A DNA stretch of 64,000 bases. It comes from Chitinophaga oryzae. Lineage in GTDB: Bacteria; Bacteroidota; Bacteroidia; Chitinophagales; Chitinophagaceae. Below the pieces are notes generated by a model, which saw only the letters and a program-made list of their open reading frames with translations, had not been told where the DNA came from and did no database searches. The translations under genes were made by a program, and so were the position numbers. Below are positions 1-8,060 of this stretch, piece after piece; the first letter of the stretch is position 1, and every line of letters begins with the position of its first letter. The stretch is from contig NZ_CP051204.2 in assembly GCF_012516375.2 (NCBI RefSeq), forward strand, positions 1,736,001-1,800,000, given 5' to 3'.

Positions 1-216
1 ACAATTACACAAGCAGTTGTAATTACAATATTTAACTACTTTTTTTTTCTGCATAACGACAAATGGAAGTTATATATTAAAGAATTGGATAAACAATCTA
101 AAAGACAGCAGCTTATAGGAGGTTTAGTTGTTTGGTCACTAGTATTTTTAATTTTTGCGAATTTGATTTTTATGTTTTATCTAATGAGTAAAATAGATTG
201 GTCTTTGTATAGGTAA
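1..216 (+). CDS. Small integral membrane protein, 5' end outside window
   Basis: An open frame runs from the first base to a TAA at 214-216 (71 codons, no start in the window). It reads as one hydrophobic segment, a charged stretch (KWKLYIKELDKQSKRQQ) and a second strongly hydrophobic segment, so it is probably the last two membrane helices of a small inner-membrane protein. The same plan (helix, basic linker, helix) occurs in the reading frame at 1541-1931, so the two are probably paralogues separated by the insertion sequence. The function is not recognised. Duplicated small membrane genes of this kind can be immunity genes, but nothing here proves that. The stop lies only 7 bp before the IS left end. 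Confidence 0.6.
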   Translation, partial: TITQAVVITIFNYFFFLHNDKWKLYIKELDKQSKRQQLIGGLVVWSLVFLIFANLIFMFYLMSKIDWSLYR

Positions 217-305
217 AGGTATTTGACCTTGTACCGAAAAATCGGGCAGTTTAAAATTAGAGAAAATGGGCAATTATTGATAACTTTAAAAAGGAGGTAA
301 TTGCC

Positions 306-572
306 ATGAAAAAATCCAAATTTACGGAGGCACAGATCGTTTTTGCGCTGAAGCAGGCAGAAACAGGGGTAGCGGTACAAGAGGTTTGTCGAAAGATGGG
401 AGTGAGTGAAGCTACCTTCTACAACTGGAAAAAGAAGTACGGAGGGCTTGGCATCACCGAGCTTAAGAGATTGCGTCAGCTGGAGGAGGAAAACTTCAAG
501 CTGAAACAGATTGTCGCAGATCTAAGCCTGGACAAGCAAATGTTACAGGATGTGCTAAAAAAAAGTGTTTAA
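306..572 (+). CDS. IS3-family transposase OrfA
   Basis: The 88-residue protein has an N-terminal helix-turn-helix ([16 protein letters not shown] to [15 protein letters not shown], about residues 6-46). A leucine-rich segment follows (residues 52-80), the zipper used for multimerisation in IS3-family OrfA proteins. OrfA binds the terminal inverted repeats and is also the N-terminal part of the fused transposase. A good purine-rich ribosome site (AAGGAGG at 291-297) precedes the ATG. The frame ends just after an A8 run at 557-564, where a -1 slip joins it to OrfB. It appears intact. Confidence 0.93.
   Translation: MKKSKFTEAQIVFALKQAETGVAVQEVCRKMGVSEATFYNWKKKYGGLGITELKRLRQLEEENFKLKQIVADLSLDKQMLQDVLKKSV
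557..564 (+). promoter_or_regulatory. Probable -1 programmed frameshift site (A8) joining OrfA to OrfB
   Basis: Eight adenines lie at the end of OrfA. Slipping back one base there continues translation as AAG TGT TTA ACG and so on, in the OrfB frame, without a stop. This gives a fused transposase of about 367 residues (306-1408). A-rich slippery sites at this place are standard in IS3-family elements. Slippage itself cannot be seen from sequence. Confidence 0.75.
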
Positions 573-622
573 CGCGTATTCAGATAAAGAAACATGCGCA
601 GTACCTGATATCCAGTTATAAG

Positions 623-1408
623 GTGGCTGTAAAGCGTGCGTGCTCGGTGGTGAAGTATGCCCGTTCGAAGTGGTATTACAAATCGAAACGGAAGAGTGAT
701 TTGCCGGTCAGACAGCGAATCAGGGAGATTGCCGCGACCCGGGTAAGATATGGTTATAACCGGATTCATATACTGTTGCGTAGAGAAGGCTGGAAAGACA
801 ATCGTAAGCGCGTACATCGTATCTACAAGGAAGAGGGGCTTAATCTCAGAAGTAAGCGTCCACGCAGAAGTAAAGCAGCAGCACATCGGTTGGAACGGCC
901 TGGCTTAACTGGAATATACCAGTGCTGTTCGATGGATTTTGTGGCAGATCAGCTGTTTGACGGACGGAAATTCAGGACCTTAACTTTAGTGGATAATTTT
1001 AGTCGCGAATGCCTGACAATCGGGGTTGGGCAATCGATAAAAGGCATCGATGTGGTGAAAATTCTGGAAGATTTAAAACGTCAAAAAAATATCATTCCCC
1101 GGCGAATCCAGGTTGATAACGGGAGTGAATTTATCAGCAAAGATTTTGACAAATGGGCTTATGAAAATAACGTAACTTTGGATTTCTCCCGGCCCGGAAA
1201 GCCCACTGATAATGCTTTTATCGAATCGTTCAATGGTAGCTTCCGGGATGAGTGTCTGAATGTGAACTGGTTCTTATCCCTTGAGGATGCCCAGGAGAAA
1301 ATCGAACATTGGCGCTGGGAGTATAACAATTTTCGCCCCCACAGTTCGCTTAATAACCTAACGCCGAACGAGGTCGTTGAAAGACATAAAAACGCCCAAA
1401 ATCTCTAA
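623..1408 (+). CDS. IS3-family transposase OrfB (DDE integrase core)
   Basis: From the first ATG the protein has 261 residues, but coding in this frame is open back to base 563 at the frameshift site, so the natural product is probably the OrfAB fusion. An HTH_21-like part (residues 27-85, with [15 protein letters not shown]) is followed by an rve integrase core. The catalytic triad is visible as D105 (SMDFV), D165 (QVDNGSEF) and E201 (AFIESFNG), with exactly 35 residues between D165 and E201. The C-terminal [12 protein letters not shown] motif is typical of the family. The protein looks complete and the element potentially active. Its stop codon lies inside the first of the three terminal repeats. 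Confidence 0.93.
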   Translation: MAVKRACSVVKYARSKWYYKSKRKSDLPVRQRIREIAATRVRYGYNRIHILLRREGWKDNRKRVHRIYKEEGLNLRSKRPRRSKAAAHRLERPGLTGIYQCCSMDFVADQLFDGRKFRTLTLVDNFSRECLTIGVGQSIKGIDVVKILEDLKRQKNIIPRRIQVDNGSEFISKDFDKWAYENNVTLDFSRPGKPTDNAFIESFNGSFRDECLNVNWFLSLEDAQEKIEHWRWEYNNFRPHSSLNNLTPNEVVERHKNAQNL

Positions 1409-1540
1409 TTTACCGTGTCCAGAATTGGGTACAAGCTCAAAACGCCCAAAATCTCTAATTTACCGTGTCCAGAATTGGGTACAAGCTCAAAACGCCCAAA
1501 ATCTCTAATTTACCGTGTCCAGGATTGGGTACAAGCTCAC
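1391..1540 (+). repeat. Three tandem 50-bp copies of the IS right end
   Basis: Units run 1391-1440, 1441-1490 and 1491-1540. Copies one and two are identical. Copy three differs by an A-to-G change at 1522 and by its last base. Each unit contains the outer tip GGGTACAAGCTCA and the inner block CCCAAAATCTCTAATTT, so each is a complete right inverted repeat. The OrfB stop codon is in the first copy. There are no spacers, so this is not a CRISPR array. Confidence 0.95.
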
Positions 1541-1931
1541 AATTGACCTTCTATTTTACATTTCATTTAAACTTCACCACTATTGGTCAAAAGATTCAAA
1601 TACCGCCTACCGATCGGCTGCTGGTCATTTCGTGTTATCGGTATTGTTAACATTCAACTGTCTGTATAGTTTTGTCGCTTTATTGTTTTTCAACAGAAAG
1701 TGGTGGGATAATTACTATCTGGATGCTCATCTGGCCGTGAGCTTTTTGGCCCTTGTGTTTTTTGGATTTCATTTTACTGTGGCGAATAACAAAAAACTGA
1801 TGAAGCGATTTGATCGGTGGTCACTTAAAAGAAAGAGGCAATATTCCGCGACAATCATAGTTTACCATTTATTGTTCCTTATCTCAGCGATTCTCCTACA
1901 TAAGCATATCGAGACGCTGCCGTCTCATTAA
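1515..1931 (+). CDS. Small membrane protein, 5' end replaced by the IS
   Basis: The frame opens with a GTG at 1515 inside the IS terminal repeat, so its first 8-9 codons are IS sequence and the natural start has been lost. The gene proper begins at about 1541. About 130 residues remain, with three or four hydrophobic segments (around VLSVLLTFNCLYSFVALLFF, LAVSFLALVFFGFHF and YHLLFLISAILL) and a basic linker (NNKKLMKRFDRWSLKRKRQ). Linker and last helix resemble the frame at 1-216, suggesting a tandem pair. It may be expressed from IS sequence or be a dead 5'-truncated gene. The function is unknown. The stop is at 1929-1931 and a bidirectional terminator follows. Confidence 0.55.
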   Translation: MSRIGYKLTIDLLFYISFKLHHYWSKDSNTAYRSAAGHFVLSVLLTFNCLYSFVALLFFNRKWWDNYYLDAHLAVSFLALVFFGFHFTVANNKKLMKRFDRWSLKRKRQYSATIIVYHLLFLISAILLHKHIETLPSH

Positions 1932-1935
1932 AATC

Positions 1936-1967
1936 AAACAGGCCTTCTCATTTGAGAAGGCCTGTTT
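1936..1967. terminator. Bidirectional hairpin terminator
   Basis: A perfect 15-bp stem (1936-1950 with 1953-1967) has a 2-base loop. It begins with AAA and ends with TTT, so it can work on both strands. It lies between the rightward gene ending at 1931 and the leftward receptor gene ending at 1991. Confidence 0.85.
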
Positions 1968-1990
1968 AATTTTAATGTTGTAACAGGAGC

Positions 1991-4366
1991 TTAAAACCCT
2001 ACATTCACCCCTACAAAAAAGTTAAACCCTGCCATAGGGTAATAATAACTGTCATACACTACCCTGTTCTGCTTCAGGTCATAACTGCTGTAGGTACTTC
2101 CATTCGGCTCATACTTCGCGTCGAAAATATTGTTGAGCAGCAGTTGCACGCCCAGCTCACGGAATAACGGCTGCGGCACTACGTAGTTGAACCTCAGGTT
2201 GTTCACATAATATGGATCGAGGCTGCCGGCTTTACTGGAGGTGTTGTCCATATACTGGCGGCTGACGTATTTGCCGATCAGGTCTATGGTCAGGTTTTTC
2301 AGCGGACGGGCGGTCAACATGTAGCCGCCGACGAAAGCGGGGGAGAAGGAGATATCTGTTTTATTATAGGTTTGGGTATGGGTTACGTAGTTGCTGTCGT
2401 AAGAGATGGCGTTGTAGTCCAGCACTTTATTCTGGCTCAGTGCGGCGGATGCTGCTACGGAGAAGATATTGCCCAGTTTTACGTTGCCGCTTACTTCTAC
2501 GCCCATACGGTAGCTTTTCGGGATGTTGGTGCGTACATAGGCGCCTACGTCGGTGAGCTGGCCGGTTTGCACCAGCTGGTTTTTGTAGTTCATATAATAC
2601 AAGTTGGCCTGCAGAGACGCAATGTTGTTGCTCCAGGAGTAACCGGCTTCCACGTCGCGGAGCATTTCCGGTTTGGGTTCGGCTACGCCGTAGTTGGATT
2701 CGAAGTCTACGCGGTTAGGCTCTTTGTTCGCGATGGCGATGGAGGCGAATACGCGGCTGGCGGGACTGAGATAGTAAGTCACGCCGGCTTTGGGGTTGAA
2801 GAAATTGTACTTCACGTGCGGCATGTAGGTGGGGGCGGCTTCGAAGCCGTCCATGTTGTAGGCGATGTTGCGGTATTGCAGTTCGCCGAAGACACGCAGC
2901 GCTTCCGTGATTTTATATTCTCCTTTCCAATAGATGTTGAAGTCATTTTTGTCGGCAGGGTAGCGGTAGTATTCGTGGTCTTTATCGATGCCAGCTTTAG
3001 CCCAGATCACTTTACCGTAGTGGTCGCCGGTGTAGCGGTTCCAACCGCCGCCGAGGCTCCAGTTGAATTTTTCGCCGGTACGGTTGACGGAAAACACGCT
3101 ACCATAGAAGTAGTTATCGAGCCATAGTTGCTGCACGAGGTCGGTGGTATCGATGACCGTGCCGTTGTGGTTGTATGGAGGCAGACCATAATCTTTGAGG
3201 GCCTTATTGGCTTTGTAGTTTTCGTAGTAGCCGCGGCCGCGGGTGAGGTGGAGGGCTACGTTGAAGTTCAGGCTGGAATTAATTTCCTGGTTGAGGAACA
3301 GCTGGTAATGGTCCTGCTGGTAGTTATCTGTTTCGTTATCGTAAGGGGTACCGGTTTTTTTGGTGCCGGCGGAGTTATAGGTGCGGTTGGTTTTAAGCAT
3401 GGCTTCGGGCACGCCGTTCCAGGCCTGGTAGGTTTTTTCTTTACCGGAAAAAACATTGAGGCGGATGGCCGTTTTGCGCGATATGTAAGCGGCGGAAGTA
3501 TAGAAGGAGCGCAGGTCGGAGGTGGCGCGGTCTATGTAGCCGTCGGAGCTGATTTTGGACAGGCGTGCGTCGATGGTGAAGTGGTCGTTGATGAGACCGG
3601 AACCGGCTTTGACGGTATTTTTCCAGCTGTTGAACGAGCCGTAGCTGCTGCTGATTTCGCCATAGGCTTTCTCGCGGTATTCGTTGGTGCTGAGGTTGAG
3701 TGTGGCGCCGAAAGCGGCGGCGCCGTTGGTGGAGGTACCCACACCGCGTTGCAGTTCGATGCTGCTGACGGAGGAGGCGAAGTCGGGCATGTTCACGAAG
3801 AAGGTGCCTTGTGATTCCGCGTCGTTGATGGGGATACCGTTGACGGTGACGTTGATGCGGGTGATATCGGAGCCACGCACGCGCATGCCGGTGTAACCGA
3901 TGCCGGTGCCGGCGTCGGAGTTAGTGACTACGCCGGGCTGCTGGTCCAGCAGCTGGGGCAGGTCCTGACCGAGATTGCCTTTTTTGATGTCGGCGGCGGT
4001 GAGCGTGCTGTTGACGAACGGCGCGTTTTTACCGGCGCGGAGACTGCTGATCTCTACCGGTTTTACAAGCAGACCGGTCTCTTCGAGGGTGATGTCCGCC
4101 ATCTGTGCGCCGTTGCCGGCCTGGAGGGTAACAGCGTGTGATTTGTACCCGATATAGCTGGCCTGCAGCGTATAATGTCCTTTTTTAGGGAGATGGATAG
4201 CGTAGTGCCCCTGCCTGTCTGTTAAGGCGCCGGTTTGATTCACAGAGATGGTAACGCCTTCCAGTGGCTTACCGTTGGTTTTACTGGTAACGGTACCAGT
4301 AACAAGGGATTGTGCATGTAAAGTGCCTGCCATGGACAGCAGCACCAGCAACATCAGCTGTTTCAT
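1991..4366 (-). CDS. TonB-dependent outer-membrane receptor, probably for thiamine compounds
   Basis: The protein has 791 residues. A signal peptide (to about residue 19, ending LHAQ) is followed by a CarboxypepD_reg-like beta-sandwich (about 21-100, typical of Bacteroidota), a plug domain (about 120-230, with MRVRGSDITRINVTVNGIP) and a long beta-barrel ending in an aromatic residue (GVNVGF). Such receptors take up scarce compounds across the outer membrane with energy from TonB-ExbBD. The substrate is inferred from the TPP riboswitch directly upstream (4396-4480), so thiamine, TPP or a precursor is most likely. No cytoplasmic thiamine genes are next to it, so it appears to be a single-gene transcription unit. 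ATG at 4366 is the natural start, right before the signal peptide. Confidence 0.9.
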   Translation of the reverse strand: MKQLMLLVLLSMAGTLHAQSLVTGTVTSKTNGKPLEGVTISVNQTGALTDRQGHYAIHLPKKGHYTLQASYIGYKSHAVTLQAGNGAQMADITLEETGLLVKPVEISSLRAGKNAPFVNSTLTAADIKKGNLGQDLPQLLDQQPGVVTNSDAGTGIGYTGMRVRGSDITRINVTVNGIPINDAESQGTFFVNMPDFASSVSSIELQRGVGTSTNGAAAFGATLNLSTNEYREKAYGEISSSYGSFNSWKNTVKAGSGLINDHFTIDARLSKISSDGYIDRATSDLRSFYTSAAYISRKTAIRLNVFSGKEKTYQAWNGVPEAMLKTNRTYNSAGTKKTGTPYDNETDNYQQDHYQLFLNQEINSSLNFNVALHLTRGRGYYENYKANKALKDYGLPPYNHNGTVIDTTDLVQQLWLDNYFYGSVFSVNRTGEKFNWSLGGGWNRYTGDHYGKVIWAKAGIDKDHEYYRYPADKNDFNIYWKGEYKITEALRVFGELQYRNIAYNMDGFEAAPTYMPHVKYNFFNPKAGVTYYLSPASRVFASIAIANKEPNRVDFESNYGVAEPKPEMLRDVEAGYSWSNNIASLQANLYYMNYKNQLVQTGQLTDVGAYVRTNIPKSYRMGVEVSGNVKLGNIFSVAASAALSQNKVLDYNAISYDSNYVTHTQTYNKTDISFSPAFVGGYMLTARPLKNLTIDLIGKYVSRQYMDNTSSKAGSLDPYYVNNLRFNYVVPQPLFRELGVQLLLNNIFDAKYEPNGSTYSSYDLKQNRVVYDSYYYPMAGFNFFVGVNVGF

Positions 4367-4395
4367 TTTTAGTATGTCTGTTTTCTTTTTTTAAA

Positions 4396-4480
4396 TTCCT
4401 AACCAGCATTACCTGGTCCAGGTTCTGTGGGTGTGATCTCAGCCTGAAAAGTAAGGCACCCCATATATGGCAGGGGAATA
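4396..4480 (-). promoter_or_regulatory. TPP (THI-box) riboswitch
   Basis: Read on the minus strand, the leader contains the THI-element signatures in order: GGGGTGCC, then GGCTGAGATCACACCC, then GAACCTG, CCAGGTAATGCTGG and a closing AGGAATT that pairs with ATTCC at the 5' side. The aptamer ends about 30 nt before the ATG at 4366. No separate terminator hairpin is obvious between aptamer and start, so control at translation is the simpler guess. Confidence 0.93.
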
Positions 4481-4500
4481 AGTAAGTCCCTGCGAAGGCA

Positions 4501-4508
4501 CAAAGGTA
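4501..4508 (-). promoter_or_regulatory. -7 promoter element for the TPP-riboswitch transcript
   Basis: The minus strand reads TACCTTTG, the Bacteroidota -7 consensus TAnnTTTG, placed about 20 bp before the 5' side of the riboswitch. The -33 element is not clear. Confidence 0.6.
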
Positions 4509-4706
4509 GCATAAAAAAACATCTTTCGCCTTTTTGCTTTCTTAGCGGACCTGACGTTAAACAATAAACAAAAGGCCGTTTGCCGCTTTGCTCTCTTATA
4601 ATTCTCTGCGTGATAATTCTTTGCGTGAAACAAAAAATTCCTTAATTTCCTTTTACGCTTCTCTCAATCATCTTGTATTCATTTTTAACCATTAAATCTT
4701 TATGAG

Positions 4707-5114
4707 ATGATTAAACTACAGTTTATCGGCTACCTGGGCCGGGATGTTGTCAGAAAAGAAGTGAACGGCAATGTGGTGCTTAATTTTCCGGTGGCCGTTA
4801 ACGAGCGTTTCCGTAACCGCGAAGGGGTGCTGGAAGAACGCACCACCTGGGTGGACTGCTCTTTATGGAACCGGGAGGTGATGGCGGCCCATTTGCATCA
4901 GGGTACACTGGTATATGTGGAAGGCGGCCCCAGGGTGGAAGGGTATATTACCCGGACGGACCAGCCCGCCGCGGCCGTCAGGCTCCGGGTGTACCACATG
5001 CAGCTGCTCAGCCGTAAGGACGAGGAAAGACGCCGCCCTGCCCCTGTAGAAGTCCCGGCTGTCCCGGAACAGGAACTGGTGGAAGAACAACCCGCCGATG
5101 ATCTGCCCTTCTAA
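4707..5114 (+). CDS. ssb: Single-stranded DNA-binding protein
   Basis: The 135-residue protein has an OB-fold in residues 1-105: IKLQFIGYLGRDVVRKEVNG, then NFPVAVNERF, then TTWVDCSLWNRE. A short acidic, proline-containing tail ends in DDLPF, the SSB C-terminal tip that recruits repair and replication partners. It is shorter than most SSBs (about 150-180 residues) because the linker is brief, so it may be a secondary SSB paralogue. ATG at 4702 gives an immediate stop, so 4707 is the start. It forms a single-gene unit with its own terminator. Confidence 0.93.
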   Translation: MIKLQFIGYLGRDVVRKEVNGNVVLNFPVAVNERFRNREGVLEERTTWVDCSLWNREVMAAHLHQGTLVYVEGGPRVEGYITRTDQPAAAVRLRVYHMQLLSRKDEERRRPAPVEVPAVPEQELVEEQPADDLPF

Positions 5115-5136
5115 AATGTACATGCATTCCAATATG

Positions 5137-5164
5137 AAAGCCAACCAGTTATGGTTGGCTTTTT
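5137..5164 (+). terminator. Rho-independent terminator after ssb
   Basis: An 11-bp stem (5137-5147 with 5152-5162) around GTTA ends in a T run. Confidence 0.85.
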
Positions 5165-5183
5165 AAATTTCTTTTAAAAAAGT

Positions 5184-5214
5184 TTTGGTGCAAATGAAAT
5201 TAATACTATCTTTG
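5184..5214 (+). promoter_or_regulatory. Promoter of the initiator tRNA gene
   Basis: TTTG at 5184-5187 and TATCTTTG at 5207-5214 are 19 bp apart and match the Bacteroidota housekeeping promoter. Transcription would begin a few bases before the tRNA at 5224. Confidence 0.75.
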
Positions 5215-5223
5215 CACCCTCAT

Positions 5224-5295
<72 letters not shown>

Positions 5296-5333
5296 CAAAA
5301 GAGCGCATCAGCGCTGGTAAAGAGACCAGAAAG

Positions 5334-5358
5334 AGCCGAAGAAATTCGGCTTTTTTTA
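5334..5358 (+). terminator. Rho-independent terminator after tRNA-fMet
   Basis: Stem AGCCGAA (5334-5340) with TTCGGCT (5345-5351) and a GAAA loop, followed by a run of T. Confidence 0.85.
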
Positions 5359-5412
5359 TTTCCGTAAGTTTGAGTAGAGAAAAAGCAGCACAGCCTTTAT
5401 TATTAGATCGTC

Positions 5413-6282
5413 ATGCACAAAGCAGGTTTTGTAAACATATTCGGTAAGCCCAACGCGGGGAAAAGCACCTTGCTCAACGCCATCATCGGCGAAAAGCTGG
5501 CTATTATATCCCCCAAAGTGCAAACCACCAGGCACCGCATTACCGGTGTCATCACCGAGCCAGGTTACCAGATCGTATTCTCGGACACTCCGGGTATCAT
5601 CGATCCGAAATACAAACTGCACGAGAAAATGATGGGTGCGGTGAAATCCGCACTGGAAGACGCAGACGTGGCCCTGCTCATCATGGACGCGAAAGACTCG
5701 CTGGAAGAGAACCTCGAACTGTTCGACTCCCTGCGGCTCAAAGTACCGGCCATCCTCATCCTCAACAAAATGGACAACCTCTCCAAAGCAGACATGGACA
5801 CGCTGCTGGAGAAAGCCAGGGCCTGGGGCAAAGCCAAAGTAGTAGTGCCAATCTCCGCCCGTCAGCAGAAAAACATCAAAGAGCTGATGCAGGAGATCGT
5901 AGCGCTGCTCCCCGAAGGCAACGCCTTCTATCCGGACGATACCCTCACGGACAAGTCTACACGCTTCCTCGTGGCGGAAATGATCCGGGAGAAAATCTTC
6001 CAGCTGTTTGAAGAAGAGATCCCCTATCATACCACCGTGATCGTGACCCAGTTCCAGGAAAAGGAAACACTGACCAAGATAACGGCGGAGATCATCGTTA
6101 CCCGTGATACACAGAAAGGCATCATTCTCGGAGAGAAAGGCAAGTCCATCCGTGAGCTGGGCACACTGGCCAGACAGGACATCGAGAAATTCATTGAACG
6201 CAAAGTGTTCCTCGAACTGTTTGTGAAAGTACGCGGCAAATGGAGGGACAATGACCTGTACCTGAAAGAATACGGGTACTAA
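5413..6282 (+). CDS. era: GTPase Era
   Basis: The 289-residue protein is a normal-length Era. The N-terminal GTPase domain has a P-loop GKPNAGKS (11-18), the switch/G3 DTPG (58-61) and G4 NKMD. The C-terminal KH domain holds the RNA-binding segment around GIILGEKGKSIRELG. Era binds the 3' end of 16S rRNA and helps mature the small ribosomal subunit. It is followed in the same direction by der, another ribosome-assembly GTPase, though a repeat-filled gap of about 110 bp separates them. Confidence 0.97.
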   Translation: MHKAGFVNIFGKPNAGKSTLLNAIIGEKLAIISPKVQTTRHRITGVITEPGYQIVFSDTPGIIDPKYKLHEKMMGAVKSALEDADVALLIMDAKDSLEENLELFDSLRLKVPAILILNKMDNLSKADMDTLLEKARAWGKAKVVVPISARQQKNIKELMQEIVALLPEGNAFYPDDTLTDKSTRFLVAEMIREKIFQLFEEEIPYHTTVIVTQFQEKETLTKITAEIIVTRDTQKGIILGEKGKSIRELGTLARQDIEKFIERKVFLELFVKVRGKWRDNDLYLKEYGY

Positions 6283-6284
6283 AC

Positions 6285-6382
6285 CAATTACGAATTACAA
6301 ATGACGAATTACGAATGAAGAGGTAGTTCGTCATCTGTAATTCGCAATTAAACTCGTAATTCGTAATTCGTAATTCGTAATT
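6285..6382. repeat. Inverted array of the 7-bp repeat ATTCGTA between era and der
   Basis: Copies of AATTACG on the left (6286-6313) face copies of AATTCGT on the right (6326-6382; four perfect units at the end). The arms can form an imperfect long hairpin. The same heptamer, again as facing arms, fills the gaps at 11531-11705 and 12474-12591. Confidence 0.85.
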
Positions 6383-6390
6383 AATTTAAA

Positions 6391-7704
6391 ATGGCTGGAT
6401 TTACAGTAGCTATAGTGGGCCGCCCGAACGTGGGCAAATCAACGTTGTTCAACCGTTTGCTGGAACAGCGCCGCGCTATCGTGGACGATCAGAGCGGTGT
6501 TACCCGCGATCGTCAGTACGGTATCGCCGACTGGAACGGCAAATCCTTCAACGTGATCGATACCGGCGGGTTTGTGACCAACAGTGATGATGTTTTTGAG
6601 CGGGAAATCCGCAAACAGGCGAAAGTGGCCATGGATGAGGCAAACGTACTCATTTTCATGGTAGATGTGTCTACCGGTATCACCGATCTCGATACAGAAG
6701 TGGCCAACCTGCTGCGCCGTACCTCCAAACCGGTGTACCTGGTTGTCAATAAAGTGGACAACGCCCAGCGTCAGCTGGAAGCCAATGAATTCTACAGCCT
6801 CGGCTTCGAAAATACGTTCTTCCTCTCCTCCATGAGCGGCAGCGGCACCGGAGAACTCCTGGACGCCGTGGTATCCCATATCACCGACGATATGGAAGAC
6901 CCCAGCCTGGAGGCCGACGTACCGAAGATCGCCATCATCGGCCAGCCGAACGTAGGTAAATCCTCCCTGCTCAACGCCCTCGTAGGCACCGACCGTAACA
7001 TCGTTTCCGATATCGCCGGCACTACCCGCGATACCATCCATACCCGGTACAATATGTACCAGAAAGACTTCATCCTGATCGATACGGCCGGTATCCGCCG
7101 TAAACAGAAGGTGAACGAGGACCTGGAGTTCTACTCCGTGATCCGCGCCATCAAAGCTGTCGATGAAGCCGATGTGGTCATGCTGCTGCTGGATGCCGAA
7201 AAAGGCATCACCGCTCAGGACCTCAGCATCTTCAGCCTCGCCGCCCGCAAAGGTAAAGGCGTAGTGGTGCTGGTCAACAAATGGGACCTGGTGGAAAAAA
7301 GCACCAACACCGCCCGCGACTACGAGAAAGAACTGAAAAGCCGCCTGGCGCCTTTCTCCGACGTGCCCATCATCTTCACTTCCGTGATCGAGAAGCAACG
7401 TATCTTCAAAGCGATCGAAGCCGCGCTCGACGTGTACGAAAACCGCCTGCGCAGGGTGCAGACAGCCCGCCTCAACGAGGTGATGCTGAAAGCCATCGAA
7501 GCTTATCACCCGCCGGTAGTAAGAGGTGTGCCCATCCGTATCAAATACGTAACACAGCTGCCTACCCACACGCCGGCATTCGCGTTCTTCTGTAACCTGC
7601 CCGACGATGTGAAGGCGCCCTACCGGAACTACCTGGAAAACCAGCTCCGTAGCAACTTCAACTTCAGCGGCGTCCCCGTGAAGATCTTTTTCCGGAAAAA
7701 ATAA
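6391..7704 (+). CDS. der: GTPase Der (EngA), double-GTPase ribosome assembly factor
   Basis: The 437-residue protein has two GTPase domains in tandem, the mark of Der. The first P-loop is GRPNVGKST (about 10-18) and the second GQPNVGKSS (about 188-196), with matching DTGG/DTAG and NKVD/NKWD motifs. A KH-like C-terminal domain follows. Der is needed for 50S subunit maturation. Length and motifs are complete. The ATG follows the heptamer repeats after 8 bp. Confidence 0.97.
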   Translation: MAGFTVAIVGRPNVGKSTLFNRLLEQRRAIVDDQSGVTRDRQYGIADWNGKSFNVIDTGGFVTNSDDVFEREIRKQAKVAMDEANVLIFMVDVSTGITDLDTEVANLLRRTSKPVYLVVNKVDNAQRQLEANEFYSLGFENTFFLSSMSGSGTGELLDAVVSHITDDMEDPSLEADVPKIAIIGQPNVGKSSLLNALVGTDRNIVSDIAGTTRDTIHTRYNMYQKDFILIDTAGIRRKQKVNEDLEFYSVIRAIKAVDEADVVMLLLDAEKGITAQDLSIFSLAARKGKGVVVLVNKWDLVEKSTNTARDYEKELKSRLAPFSDVPIIFTSVIEKQRIFKAIEAALDVYENRLRRVQTARLNEVMLKAIEAYHPPVVRGVPIRIKYVTQLPTHTPAFAFFCNLPDDVKAPYRNYLENQLRSNFNFSGVPVKIFFRKK

Positions 7705-7730
7705 GCCGTAAAAAAAGGGAATGAATAGAT

Positions 7731-7760
7731 TTTGTATTCTGAAATTATTCTATACCTTTG
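7731..7760 (+). promoter_or_regulatory. Strong promoter of the small lipoprotein gene
   Basis: TTTG (7731-7734) and TACCTTTG (7753-7760) are 18 bp apart, a near-ideal Bacteroidota promoter. It gives a leader of about 25 nt. Confidence 0.8.
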
Positions 7761-7791
7761 CCGCGGTTTTAAAAAAATAAAACAAACTAAA

Positions 7792-8019
7792 ATGAAAAAA
7801 GTATTTGTATTTGCAATCGCAGCTGGTATGTTCTTCGTAGCTTGTAACGGTGGTAGCACTCCTGCTACTGATTCTACTGCTACTACTGTAGACACAATGA
7901 ACGCTGCTCCTGTTGCTCCAGTTACTGATTCTGCTGCTGTTGTAGCTCCGGTTACTGATTCTGCTGCTCAGCAAGCTCCTGCTGCTGACACTGCTGCTGC
8001 TGCAACTCCTGCTAAGTAA
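7792..8019 (+). CDS. Small Ala/Thr/Pro-rich lipoprotein
   Basis: The 75-residue protein has a lysine-rich start and hydrophobic segment ending in a lipobox (FFVAC, Cys18), so it is an exported lipoprotein. The mature part has low complexity, rich in Ala, Thr, Asp, Val and Pro, with repeats of the type APVTDSAA. Codon use is extreme (nearly all GCT, ACT, GTT), which together with the ideal promoter suggests very high expression. An in-frame upstream ATG at 7732 would lie inside the promoter, so 7792 is chosen. Structural or envelope-packing roles are possible; no family is recognised. Confidence 0.82.
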   Translation: MKKVFVFAIAAGMFFVACNGGSTPATDSTATTVDTMNAAPVAPVTDSAAVVAPVTDSAAQQAPAADTAAAATPAK

Positions 8020-8060
8020 GCGAATATTATTTCTGAATAATATCAATTCTTGCAAGAATA

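Larger units (their letters stand above)
224..1539 (+). mobile_element. IS3-family insertion sequence
   Basis: The element is about 1.3 kb with two overlapping transposase frames. Its left end begins TGACCTTGTACC at 224. The right end, read on the complementary strand, begins TGAGCTTGTACC, and both ends share an inner block (AAATTAGAGA followed by TGGGC), so the terminal inverted repeats are about 50 bp and imperfect. The OrfA helix-turn-helix plus leucine-zipper region and the OrfB D-D-35-E core place it in the IS3 family. No clear 3-4 bp target duplication is visible: ATT lies left of 224 and CAA right of 1539. The right end is triplicated (1391-1540), so the true outer boundary is uncertain. 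Confidence 0.9.

Noticed and set aside
1391..1540. CRISPR array
   Set aside because: The three 50-bp units abut without spacers and are the IS terminal repeat.
2372..3127. A 251-codon frame antisense to the TonB receptor
   Set aside because: The receptor frame shows a signal peptide, plug and barrel; the antisense frame is Val/Gly-rich without any motif.
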